A stretch of DNA of 6,167 nucleotides from Acidobacteriota bacterium (GTDB taxonomy: Bacteria; Acidobacteriota; Polarisedimenticolia; Gp22-AA2): assembly GCA_016177515.1 (NCBI GenBank), contig JACOUZ010000075.1, positions 1 to 6,167 on the forward strand, in the 5' to 3' direction. Each line of letters opens with the position of its first letter. Position 1 is the stretch's first letter. The notes under the pieces are model-generated. The model was not told the DNA's origin and searched no databases. It saw only the letters and a list, made by a program, of their open reading frames with translations. The position numbers and the translations under genes are program-made. Positions 1-5,852 of this stretch are shown one piece after another.

Positions 1-138
1 GCCCGCCGCGGCCAGCGCCAGAACGCAGGCGCGGCCGATGCCGCGCGAGCCGCCGGTCACGATGGCGGCGCGGCCGGCGAGGTCGATGGCGACGGTGCGG
101 CGCCGCCTCGAACCCCGGACACGCTTTGTCCTGGGCAT
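1..138 (-). CDS. Short-chain dehydrogenase/reductase (FabG-like), N-terminal fragment
   Basis: The 46 visible residues contain the N-terminal dinucleotide-binding strand and glycine motif of classical SDR enzymes: LAGRAAIVTGGSRGIGRACV, with the TGxxxGxG pattern at about residues 28-35. This segment binds NAD(P)H. The catalytic Ser-Tyr-Lys residues lie beyond the window edge, so the substrate cannot be told. FabG-type 3-oxoacyl-ACP reductase is the commonest function of such proteins, but many other SDRs look identical here. The ATG at 138 is the only ATG, GTG or TTG start upstream of the motif and leaves a basic N-terminal extension (about seven Arg and one Lys in the first 14 residues) before the Rossmann fold. 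The Shine-Dalgarno GAGGG overlaps the TGA stop of rlmN, which ends 7 bp upstream, so the gene is probably co-transcribed and translationally coupled with rlmN. Confidence 0.88.
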   Translation of the reverse strand, partial: MPRTKRVRGSRRRRTVAIDLAGRAAIVTGGSRGIGRACVLALAAAG

Positions 139-145
139 CGGTCCC

Positions 146-1213
146 TCAGCGCGCGGTGGCGGTGACCAGCTGGCCGCAGGCGGCCCCGACGTCGCGTCCC
201 TTGCTCCAGCGAATGGTGGCGGCGACGCCACGGGCGAGAAGCGCGTCGCGGAAACGGCCGGCGCCCGCGGCCGGCGGGGTCTTGAATCCGGGGACGCCCG
301 CCTCGTTGTACGGAATCACGTTCACCTTGGAAGGCAGGCCCCGGACGAGCCGGGCGACGCGGGCGGCGTCCTCCTCCCGGTCATTCAGGCCGTCGATCAG
401 GCAGTACTCGAAGGTCACCTTCTCGCGCGATTCGAGGGGGACGCGCCGGCAGGCGGCGAGGAGCGCCTCCAGATCGTATTTCCGATTGATCGGCATCAGG
501 TCGTCGCGCCGATCGTCGGTCGTGGCGCCCAGCGAGATCGCCAGGCGCGGACGGGGGTTCTCCCGCGCCAGCCGCTCGATCCCGGGGACGAGGCCGGCGG
601 TGGACAGCGTGACGCGGCGGGGCGACAACCCGAACGCTTTCGCGTCGACCATGACGCGGAACGCGCGCATCACCGCGTTGTAGTTCAGGAGCGGCTCGCC
701 CATCCCCATGAAGACGATGCGGAAGCTGGTCCCGGCCAGATGATGGTCGCGCGCGATGACGGCGATCTGCCCGAGGATCTCCCCCGGAGACAGGTTGCGC
801 AGAAGCCCCATCGTTCCGGTCAGGCAGAAGCGGCAGGCGAGCGGGCAGCCGATCTGCGACGACAGGCAGAGGGTGACGCGGCTGCCGTACAGGATGTAGA
901 CCGCCTCGACCTCGCCGCCGTCCTCCAGGACGCAGAGGTACTTCTCTGAGCCGTCGGCGGAGCGGCGCACCTCTATCACCTCGGGCCAGGCCACGCGGAA
1001 GCGCCCCGCCAGGCCGGCGCGCAACGCCACAGGCAGGTCGGTCATGGCCTGGATGTCGGTCTGCAGCCGGCCGTACATCCAGTGAAAGACCTGTGAGGAG
1101 TGGAAGACCCGGGCGGTATGGGGCGCCAGGGCGGTGGCGATCTGAACCCGGTCCATGCCGAACAGGTTCGGCAGGCGCGCCGGGTCGGGTTGTGCGGCCG
1201 CAGGCCTGGGCAT
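146..1213 (-). CDS. rlmN: Dual-specificity RNA methyltransferase RlmN (23S rRNA A2503 / tRNA A37 C2-methyltransferase)
   Basis: This 355-residue radical SAM enzyme is full length for the family. RlmN methylates C2 of adenosine 2503 in 23S rRNA and, in E. coli, A37 of some tRNAs, acting in the cytoplasm. The cluster motif CPLACRFC (CxxxCxxC, Cys123, Cys127, Cys130) binds the 4Fe-4S cluster. Cys116 in TLCLSSQ and Cys346 in GAACGQL match the two mechanistic cysteines of the family (C118 and C355 in E. coli): the C-terminal one carries the methyl group that is transferred and the other resolves the protein-RNA adduct. GMGEP (170-174) is the SAM-binding motif; LSTAGLVPGI (203-212) and NVIPYN (298-303) are also typical. 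An ATG preceded by GGAGGAGG (1218-1225) at good spacing fixes the start. One oddity is AISLGATTD, where many homologues have SLHA. The gene follows the transporter genes by 65 bp and precedes an SDR gene by 7 bp. The methyltransferase assignment is secure; Cfr resistance enzymes share the motifs, but the chromosomal context and sequence favour RlmN. Confidence 0.96.
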   Translation of the reverse strand: MPRPAAAQPDPARLPNLFGMDRVQIATALAPHTARVFHSSQVFHWMYGRLQTDIQAMTDLPVALRAGLAGRFRVAWPEVIEVRRSADGSEKYLCVLEDGGEVEAVYILYGSRVTLCLSSQIGCPLACRFCLTGTMGLLRNLSPGEILGQIAVIARDHHLAGTSFRIVFMGMGEPLLNYNAVMRAFRVMVDAKAFGLSPRRVTLSTAGLVPGIERLARENPRPRLAISLGATTDDRRDDLMPINRKYDLEALLAACRRVPLESREKVTFEYCLIDGLNDREEDAARVARLVRGLPSKVNVIPYNEAGVPGFKTPPAAGAGRFRDALLARGVAATIRWSKGRDVGAACGQLVTATAR

Positions 1214-1278
1214 CGGGCCTCCTCCGGAACGCGAATTCTATCGCAAAGGCGCGGCGGGCCCGAGGCGCAGGGCGGCCG

Positions 1279-2253
1279 TCAGCCGACGTGCGTGTAGTGG
1301 ACGCGCGGGTCGAGGTAGAGGTAGGCCAGATCGACCGCGAGGCTGACCAGGACGAAGATCGCCGTCAGGAACAGGACGCCCCCCTCGACGACCGGCAGAT
1401 CCCTGAGGCCGATGGCGCGCACGATTGTCTTCCCGAGTCCCGGCCAGGAGAAGACGTACTCGGTCGCGACGGCGCCCCCCAGAAGCCCGGCGAAGTCGAG
1501 CCCGATGACGGTGACCACGGGGATGAGGGCGTTCTGCAGGGTGTGGCGCGCGAAGACGCGCGCCCGCGAAGCCCCTTTCGCCCGCGCCGTCTGCAGGAAT
1601 TCGGCCGTGCCGGCCTCGATCAGGCTGGCGCGGGTGATGCGGGCGATCGCCCCCATCGAGACGAGCGACAGGGTCACGGCGGGCAGGACGAGATGGTCCC
1701 ACTCCGGCAGGCGGATCGAGGTGAACGGAAGAAACGCGCCGTCCATGCCGTATCCGAGGACAGGGAGCCACTCGAGACCCGAGGCGAACAGAAGCATCAG
1801 GATGAGGCCGAGCCAGAAGACCGGCAGGGACGTGCCGAGAAGCGCCAGGCCGAGCACGAGGGAATCGACCAGGCGGCCCCGGTAGAGGGCGGCGAGCGAG
1901 CCCAGGATCAGCCCGCCGCCGGCGGCCAGCAGGACCGCCGCGACGGCCAGGATGAAGGTCGGCGGGAAGTGGTCGGCGATGATCGCCGCCACCGGGCGGC
2001 GCTGCACGTAGGACGTGCCGAGATCGAAGCGGACGAGCTTGCCGAGGTAATGGAAAAACTGCACCGGCGCCGGCCGGTCCAGCCCCCACTCCTGCCGGAT
2101 CGACTCGAGGACGCCGGGATCGGCGCTGGCGCCTCCGGCGATCAGGCGGGCGGGATCGCCGGGCAGGAAGAACACGAAGACCCAGACGATCGCCGCCGCC
2201 AGAAGCAGGACCGGCACCAGCCCCAGAACGCGCCTGAGAATATAGTTCGTCAG
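1279..2253 (-). CDS. ABC transporter permease, OppB/DppB type (CTG start proposed)
   Basis: One of two membrane subunits of a peptide-type ABC importer in the inner membrane. Read from the proposed CTG the protein has 324 residues, normal for DppB/OppB. It opens with the hallmark N-terminus NYILRRVLGLVPVLLL and a first membrane segment (about 11-31) ending in LPGDPARL, followed by the periplasmic region with WGLDRPAPVQFFHYLGKLVRFDLGTSY (56-82). Further hydrophobic segments lie at about 100-123, 131-158, 186-205, 242-266 and 291-315. The EAA loop that docks on the ATPase is at about 218-246 (EFLQTARAKGASRARVFARHTLQNALIP). The C-terminus LYLDPRVHY is also typical. No ATG, GTG or TTG lies in frame upstream near the conserved N-terminus. 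CTG at 2253-2251 overlaps the binding-protein stop as CTGA and sits 6 bases after GAGAGAGG. The next normal start, GTG at 2214, would remove 13 residues including YILRR. Function is secure; substrate unknown (peptides, nickel or others). Confidence 0.92.
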   Translation of the reverse strand: MTNYILRRVLGLVPVLLLAAAIVWVFVFFLPGDPARLIAGGASADPGVLESIRQEWGLDRPAPVQFFHYLGKLVRFDLGTSYVQRRPVAAIIADHFPPTFILAVAAVLLAAGGGLILGSLAALYRGRLVDSLVLGLALLGTSLPVFWLGLILMLLFASGLEWLPVLGYGMDGAFLPFTSIRLPEWDHLVLPAVTLSLVSMGAIARITRASLIEAGTAEFLQTARAKGASRARVFARHTLQNALIPVVTVIGLDFAGLLGGAVATEYVFSWPGLGKTIVRAIGLRDLPVVEGGVLFLTAIFVLVSLAVDLAYLYLDPRVHYTHVG

Positions 2254-2267
2254 GTCGCGCCTCTCTC
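2250..2267 (-). promoter_or_regulatory. Ribosome binding site and CTGA stop/start overlap coupling two transporter genes
   Basis: On the minus strand GAGAGAGG (2267-2260) lies 6 bases before CTG (2253-2251), whose last two bases form the TGA stop (2252-2250) of the binding-protein gene. The arrangement copies the familiar ATGA overlap of translationally coupled genes, but with CTG instead of ATG. It is the main reason for placing the downstream permease start here. The sequence shows the spacing and overlap; use of CTG is inferred. Confidence 0.6.
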
Positions 2268-3875
2268 GATCTTGAGCCGCTCGAGCGGGAGCCGGAACTC
2301 GCCCAGGGGAGACAGGACGACGCCTTTGACGTACGGCTTGTACAGTGTCTTCGACTGGTAGTAGCTGAGGAAGATCCAGGGAGGATCCTCCATCACGGCG
2401 ATCCGTTCCGCCCGGCGGTACAGGTCGGCGCGCCTCTCCGCGTCGGCGGTGTCGAGGGCCGCGTCGATGAGCGCGTCGACTTCGGCGTTCCGGTAACGGC
2501 CGAAATTGCCGGCCGGGCCCCAGTTGGACGAATGCAAGAGCGGCCGCAGGATGGCGTCGGCATCGGGGTAGTCGAGGTACCAGCCGAAGCGGAACATCTG
2601 GGCCTGTCCCGGCTTGTCCTGCGTGCCCGATACGCCGCTGATGTAAGCCGCCCAGTCCACTTCGCGGACGATGATCGTGACGCCTATCTTTTTCAAATCG
2701 CTCTGCACCTGCTCGGCGATCTTGCGGTTGTCCTCGCCCGTGTTGACCCAGAGGGCGATGGGCTGCAGCCCCTTGCCGGCCGGATAGCCCGCGCGCGCCA
2801 TGAGGCTCCTGGCCTTCGCCTCGTCGTGCGGGTAGCCGGGGAGAGCCGGGTCGTGCCCCGGGATGCCCGGAGGAATGATGCCGTTGGCCGGCTGGTTGCC
2901 GGGGAGCAGCACGCCCCACAGGTATTCCTTGTCCACGGCGTAGTTGAGCGCCTGGCGCAGGGCGGCGTTCCCCTTGAACGGCGCCAGGGCCATGTTGAAG
3001 CCGATGTACCCGGTCCCGATGAACGGGTAGCGGTGGATCTCGCCGCCGAGTCTGGCCTGCATCGCGGCGTCGGTCTCCTCCGGGGTCTCGTCCAGGCTGT
3101 CCAGGCCGCCGGCGAGGTATTCCTGGAGCGCGCTCGTCGCGTTCTCGATCATCCGGATGACCACGCGGTCGAGGGCGGGCCTGCCGCCGTAGTAGCCATC
3201 GAACGCCACGAGCTCGATGAAATTCGCCTGCTCCCAGCGGGAGAAGCGGAAGGGACCGCAGCCGGAGGGCGCGCGCAGGTAGGCCTTCTGCGGGTCGTCG
3301 TAGACCTCGCGCGGGAGGATCGCGGCGTTGGCCATGGTCAGCTGCGACAGGAACGGGGCGAACGGCTTCGTGAGCCGCAGCACGACGGTGCGCTCGTCGG
3401 GAGTCAGGAGCCCGTCGATCGACGCGCTCTTGCCGTCGGTGAACTCCCGCGCCCCCTCGATCGGCTCGAGAAGGAAGCGACGCGGCGAGTTGGTCTCCTG
3501 CTTCAGGAGGCGCATGAAGGAGTAGCCGACGTCGTCCGCCGCGACCTTGCGCCCGTTGTGAAATACGGCGCCGTCCCGCAGCTGAAACGTGTAGGTGCGG
3601 CCGTCGGGGGAGATCGTCCAGGACGCGGCCACCGCCGGCCTGACCTCGAGCGTCTGCGGGTCGAGCTCGACCAGCCCGCGGTTGACGTTCAGGATGACCG
3701 CTTCGGAGAACTGGTCGCTCGCCAGGGCCGGGTCGACCGTAGGCGGATCCTCGTGCAGGCGGAAGCGGAACACCTGCTCGGCGGGTGCCGCCGGCGGCCG
3801 GGAACGCCCGCAGGCGAGACCGGGGAGGATCGCCGGCGCGAGGAACGCCAGGACGAGAACACTGCGTTTCTGCAT
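2250..3875 (-). CDS. Peptide-type ABC transporter solute-binding lipoprotein (OppA/DppA family, SBP_bac_5)
   Basis: This 541-residue protein matches the usual size of OppA/DppA-type binding proteins, which capture oligopeptides or similar solutes outside the inner membrane and deliver them to the permease pair. The N-terminus MQKRS plus a hydrophobic stretch (6-20) ending in PGLAC looks like a lipoprotein signal with Cys22 as the lipidated residue; glycine at -3 is not the preferred leucine. The mature part has the family's early motif FRFRLHEDPPTVDPALASD (about 36-54), then WTISPDGRTYTFQLRDGAVFHNGRKVAADDV (86-116), the family signature region. GCGPFRFSRW follows at 205-214, then ALRQALNYAVDKEYLW (305-320), and GWYLDYPDADAILRPLLHSSNWG (431-453), where WYLDYPDA is typical. 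ATG at 3875 is preceded by GAGGGGAG, and the gap to the upstream permease is 14 bp. The bound solute cannot be predicted; peptides are the default for the family. Confidence 0.95.
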   Translation of the reverse strand: MQKRSVLVLAFLAPAILPGLACGRSRPPAAPAEQVFRFRLHEDPPTVDPALASDQFSEAVILNVNRGLVELDPQTLEVRPAVAASWTISPDGRTYTFQLRDGAVFHNGRKVAADDVGYSFMRLLKQETNSPRRFLLEPIEGAREFTDGKSASIDGLLTPDERTVVLRLTKPFAPFLSQLTMANAAILPREVYDDPQKAYLRAPSGCGPFRFSRWEQANFIELVAFDGYYGGRPALDRVVIRMIENATSALQEYLAGGLDSLDETPEETDAAMQARLGGEIHRYPFIGTGYIGFNMALAPFKGNAALRQALNYAVDKEYLWGVLLPGNQPANGIIPPGIPGHDPALPGYPHDEAKARSLMARAGYPAGKGLQPIALWVNTGEDNRKIAEQVQSDLKKIGVTIIVREVDWAAYISGVSGTQDKPGQAQMFRFGWYLDYPDADAILRPLLHSSNWGPAGNFGRYRNAEVDALIDAALDTADAERRADLYRRAERIAVMEDPPWIFLSYYQSKTLYKPYVKGVVLSPLGEFRLPLERLKIERGAT

Positions 3876-3889
3876 GCTCGGATCTCCCC

Positions 3890-4807
3890 TCAAATGATCG
3901 CCCCGCCCCGCCTCGGGCCGAGCCGGTCGGAGATGCCGTCTCCCAGAAGATTGAACCCCAGAACGACCAGAACGATGGCCAGGCCCGGGGCGATGCACAC
4001 CCAGGGCCTGGCCAGGAAGTAGGACTGTCCTTCCGTCACCATCGTCCCCCAGGACGGCAAGGGCGGCCGCGCGCCGACACCGAGAAACGACAGCCAGGCT
4101 TCCATGAGGATGTTCCCTCCGACGCCGAGCGTGCCGACGACGATGAGCGGGCGCAGCGCCCCGGGCAGGAGGTGCCGCAGCACCAGCCGGGCGCCGCTCG
4201 CCCCTAACGCCTGCGCCGCCTGGGCGAACTCCAGCTCGCGCAGGCGCAGGAACTCGGCGCGCACCAGCCGGGCGATCGGGGCCCAGCCGAGGCAGCCGAG
4301 GACCAGGAAGACGATCCCGACGGACGGGTGGGGCAAGTGCCTCAGGATGGGCGCGCTCTCCGGCTCGGGCACGGCGGCGATGATCGCCAGGGCCAGGAGA
4401 GGACCCGGGAAGGCGAACACCAGGTCGGTGCAGCGCATCAGGAACGCGTCGGTCCGCCCCCCGGCGTAGCCGGCGAAGGCCCCCAGCGCCGTGCCGAGGA
4501 TGAGGGCGATGACCTCGGCCACGATGCCGACCTCGAGGGAGATGCGGGCGCCGTGGATCAGCCGGCTCAGAACGTCGCGCCCCAGCCCGTCGGTCCCCAG
4601 CAGGTTGTCGCGGCCCGGGGGCGTCGGCGGCGTGATCGTGCGCGGCGCGACCTGCTCGTAAGGGTCGTACCCGAACCAGTCGGTGAAGAGCGGGGCGAAC
4701 AGGGCGCACAGGAAGAACACCCCGACGAGAAAGGCACCGAGGGTGAGGGAGAGCCGCGGGCGCGAGGGGAAGACCGAGCGCGGCGCGGGCGACGTCACGG
4801 GCGTCAC
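3890..4807 (-). CDS. ABC transporter permease, OppC/DppC type (GTG start, possibly leaderless)
   Basis: Second membrane subunit of the peptide-type importer and first gene of the transporter unit. From GTG at 4807 it is 305 residues, usual for OppC/DppC. The first membrane segment is at about 21-41. It is followed by the family motif LLGTDGLGRDVLSRLIHGARISL (69-91) and membrane segments at about 93-115, 127-146, 163-182, 223-241 and 271-289. The EAA loop for contact with the ATPase is at about 192-221 (LEFAQAAQALGASGARLVLRHLLPGALRPL). Late motifs EAWLSFLGVGARPPLPSWGTMV (236-257) and NLLGDGISDRLGPR (286-299) are typical. An in-frame ATG exists at 4867, but it has no ribosome binding site, and the extra 20 residues would span the strong extended -10 at 4814-4824. 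I therefore prefer GTG 4807, or GTG 4798 three codons later. It is followed by the binding protein after 14 bp. No ATPase subunit is encoded nearby. Confidence 0.93.
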   Translation of the reverse strand: MTPVTSPAPRSVFPSRPRLSLTLGAFLVGVFFLCALFAPLFTDWFGYDPYEQVAPRTITPPTPPGRDNLLGTDGLGRDVLSRLIHGARISLEVGIVAEVIALILGTALGAFAGYAGGRTDAFLMRCTDLVFAFPGPLLALAIIAAVPEPESAPILRHLPHPSVGIVFLVLGCLGWAPIARLVRAEFLRLRELEFAQAAQALGASGARLVLRHLLPGALRPLIVVGTLGVGGNILMEAWLSFLGVGARPPLPSWGTMVTEGQSYFLARPWVCIAPGLAIVLVVLGFNLLGDGISDRLGPRRGGAII

Positions 4808-4813
4808 GGGCGG

Positions 4814-4824
4814 ACTATAGCACA
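4814..4824 (-). promoter_or_regulatory. Extended -10 promoter for the transporter operon
   Basis: Reading the minus strand, TGTGCTATAGT contains an extended -10 (TGC followed by TATAGT, 4819-4814; five of six matches to TATAAT). No recognisable -35 lies 16-18 bases upstream, which extended -10 promoters can tolerate. Six bases (CCGCCC) separate the hexamer from GTG at 4807, so the expected first transcribed base coincides with the first base of the proposed start codon. The element is visible; activity is inferred. Confidence 0.6.
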
Positions 4825-5043
4825 GGGATGTCGCGGCCCGGTGCAGCGATGACTGGAGGCACATCACAGGTGGCGGAGAGAGGCACTCCCAGAGGCAGGT
4901 GGCGGGCCGCAGCGGGGCGTGGCGATTTCGAGCCGCGCCATGCCCGACAGATGGACGCCGAAGGTCCTGCGCGTGTGAGCATGAGCCACGCCGCGCTGCG
5001 GTCCGCCACCCGACACTGAGGATGTCTCAGGTCGCGGCCTGCC
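4825..5043. other. Divergent intergenic region with short repeats, no convincing gene
   Basis: About 220 bp lie between the two outward-facing promoters. Small open frames exist on both strands but have no ribosome binding site or recognisable protein motif, so none is called. The region holds two direct copies of CAGGTGGCGG (4867-4876 and 4896-4905), an inverted partial copy CCGCCACC (5003-5010), and a small inverted repeat CTGAG-GATGT-CTCAG at about 5016-5030. These could be regulator binding sites, but short G+C-rich repeats also arise by chance in such DNA. Confidence 0.4.
4867..4905 (+). repeat. Direct repeat pair CAGGTGGCGG
   Basis: Two identical 10-base copies at 4867-4876 and 4896-4905 are spaced 29 bases start to start. 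Eight bases of the same sequence recur inverted at 5003-5010. They lie between the divergent promoters, upstream of the TPR gene and of the transporter operon. A spacing near three helical turns would put both copies on about the same DNA face, as for a cooperative regulator, but there is no other support for that role. Confidence 0.4.
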
Positions 5044-5072
5044 TTGATTGGATCGGGACACTGTGCTAGCGT
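5044..5072 (+). promoter_or_regulatory. Promoter of the membrane TPR gene
   Basis: TTGATT (5044-5049) and TAGCGT (5067-5072) are separated by exactly 17 bases, and TGC directly precedes the -10, giving an extended element TGTGCTAGCGT. The expected transcription start at about 5079-5081 is only 2-4 bases before the ATG at 5083. The TTG that forms the -35 is also the first codon of a longer in-frame reading, which argues against that longer start. Confidence 0.6.
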
Positions 5073-5082
5073 GCGGCCCCTC

Positions 5083-5742
5083 ATGAACAAGGACCAATTG
5101 CAGTTTCTCCTGTCGGGCATCCTGTTCGGCTTTCTGGTCGGCTACATCATCGCCTACGCCGTGCACGAGCCGCAGGTCGTGCAGCAGGCGGCGCCCGTCC
5201 CGGCGGCCGGGACCATGGGCATGGGCCAAAGCGTTCCTCCGGCGGGCGGCGCCGCCGCGGGCGACTCCGGGGGCGGCAGCATGGAGGGCGGGGGCGATCA
5301 GATGATGGCCCGCGTCTTCGAGGAGATCACCGCGCTCAAGGCGGCGATCGAGAAGGACCCGAAGGACGTTCGGGCGATCATGCGCCTTGCGAACATGTAC
5401 CACGACTCCCGCAAGTTCGACCAGGCCGTCGACCTTTACAGGCAGGCGCTCGCGATCACGCCGCAGGACGTCGATGCCCGCACCGACATGGGAATCTGCC
5501 TGTACGAGATGGGCATGGCGGACGAGGCGATCGCGCAGTTCCGGACCTCCCTGCAGCACGGACCGCGGCACTGGCAGACCTGGCTCAATCTGGGCATCGT
5601 TTCCCTCTCGGGCAAGAATGACGTCAAGACCGCCACCGAGGCGTTCGCCAAGGTCGAGGAGATCAATCCGGGTTTCAAGGACCTGCCGATGCTCAAGGAC
5701 GCTCTGAAGCGGGCGAGCACCGCCTCCCCCGGGGCCTCCTGA
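5083..5742 (+). CDS. Membrane-anchored tetratricopeptide repeat protein
   Basis: This 219-residue protein has a short cytoplasmic N-terminus (MNKDQLQ), one membrane segment (about 8-27, FLLSGILFGFLVGYIIAYAV), and a Gly/Ala/Ser/Met-rich linker (about 35-75). Three TPR units follow: about 95-128 (MRLANMYHDSRKFDQAVDLYRQALAITP), 129-162 (DMGICLYEMGMADEAIAQFRTSLQHGP) and 163-197 (LNLGIVSLSGKNDVKTATEAFAKVEEINP), then a short helical tail. TPRs form a scaffold for protein partners; the single N-terminal anchor resembles NrfG/CcmI-like assembly factors, but no specific function can be assigned. The ATG at 5083 is chosen because the membrane segment follows at once and the promoter ends 10 bases upstream. 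There is no Shine-Dalgarno in the few leader bases. It is transcribed away from the transporter operon and is followed after 109 bp by another TPR gene with its own promoter-like sequence. Confidence 0.9.
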   Translation: MNKDQLQFLLSGILFGFLVGYIIAYAVHEPQVVQQAAPVPAAGTMGMGQSVPPAGGAAAGDSGGGSMEGGGDQMMARVFEEITALKAAIEKDPKDVRAIMRLANMYHDSRKFDQAVDLYRQALAITPQDVDARTDMGICLYEMGMADEAIAQFRTSLQHGPRHWQTWLNLGIVSLSGKNDVKTATEAFAKVEEINPGFKDLPMLKDALKRASTASPGAS

Positions 5743-5794
5743 TCCCCCACGCAGTCTCCCTCGTTCCGTCGGTATCTCCAGGGCCTTAAAGCGT

Positions 5795-5822
5795 TTGACT
5801 TCCCGTCCCCGGGGCATAAATT
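5795..5822 (+). promoter_or_regulatory. Possible promoter of the second TPR gene
   Basis: TTGACT (5795-5800) matches the -35 consensus at five of six positions. TAAATT (5817-5822, four of six) lies 16 bases downstream within the A/T-rich CATAAATT. The spacer contains the palindrome CCCCGGGG (5807-5814). A start near 5829 would give a leader of roughly 20 bases. No clear terminator separates this element from the upstream TPR gene, so readthrough is also possible. Confidence 0.5.
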
Positions 5823-5829
5823 GAGCCGT

Positions 5830-5852
5830 TGCGGGGGCCCGTCTGCCCCGCA
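5830..5852 (+). promoter_or_regulatory. Hairpin over the start of the second TPR gene
   Basis: TGCGGGG (5830-5836) can pair with CCCCGCA (5846-5852) around a 9-base loop, giving a seven-pair, almost all G-C stem that takes in the first base of the proposed ATG. The only purine-rich stretch that might serve as a ribosome binding site (GGGGG) lies inside the stem. The pairing is visible; any effect on translation is inferred. Confidence 0.45.

Noticed and set aside
1235..1240. TAGAAT as a -10 for an rlmN promoter on the minus strand
   Set aside because: The hexamer fits and lies 21 bases before the start codon, but no -35 or extended TG is present, so a separate promoter is not claimed; rlmN may be read from the transporter operon.
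1257..1264. CGGGCCCG palindrome between the OppB-type permease and rlmN as a terminator
   Set aside because: No stem with a loop and no following T-run; short G+C palindromes are expected in such DNA.
1093..2361. Long plus-strand open frame of about 420 codons across rlmN and the OppB-type permease
   Set aside because: Its translation is a low-complexity Arg/Asp/Glu/Gly-rich product, typical of the antisense of membrane-protein genes in high-GC DNA; the minus-strand genes have full family motifs.
2532..4022. Long plus-strand open frame of about 500 codons opposite the binding-protein gene
   Set aside because: No domain, biased Arg/Val/Glu composition, and fully antisense to a well-supported SBP_bac_5 gene.
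4828..5019. Small 63-codon plus-strand open frame between the divergent promoters
   Set aside because: No Shine-Dalgarno, no recognisable motif, and it crosses the candidate regulatory repeats; chance open frames of this size are common at high GC.
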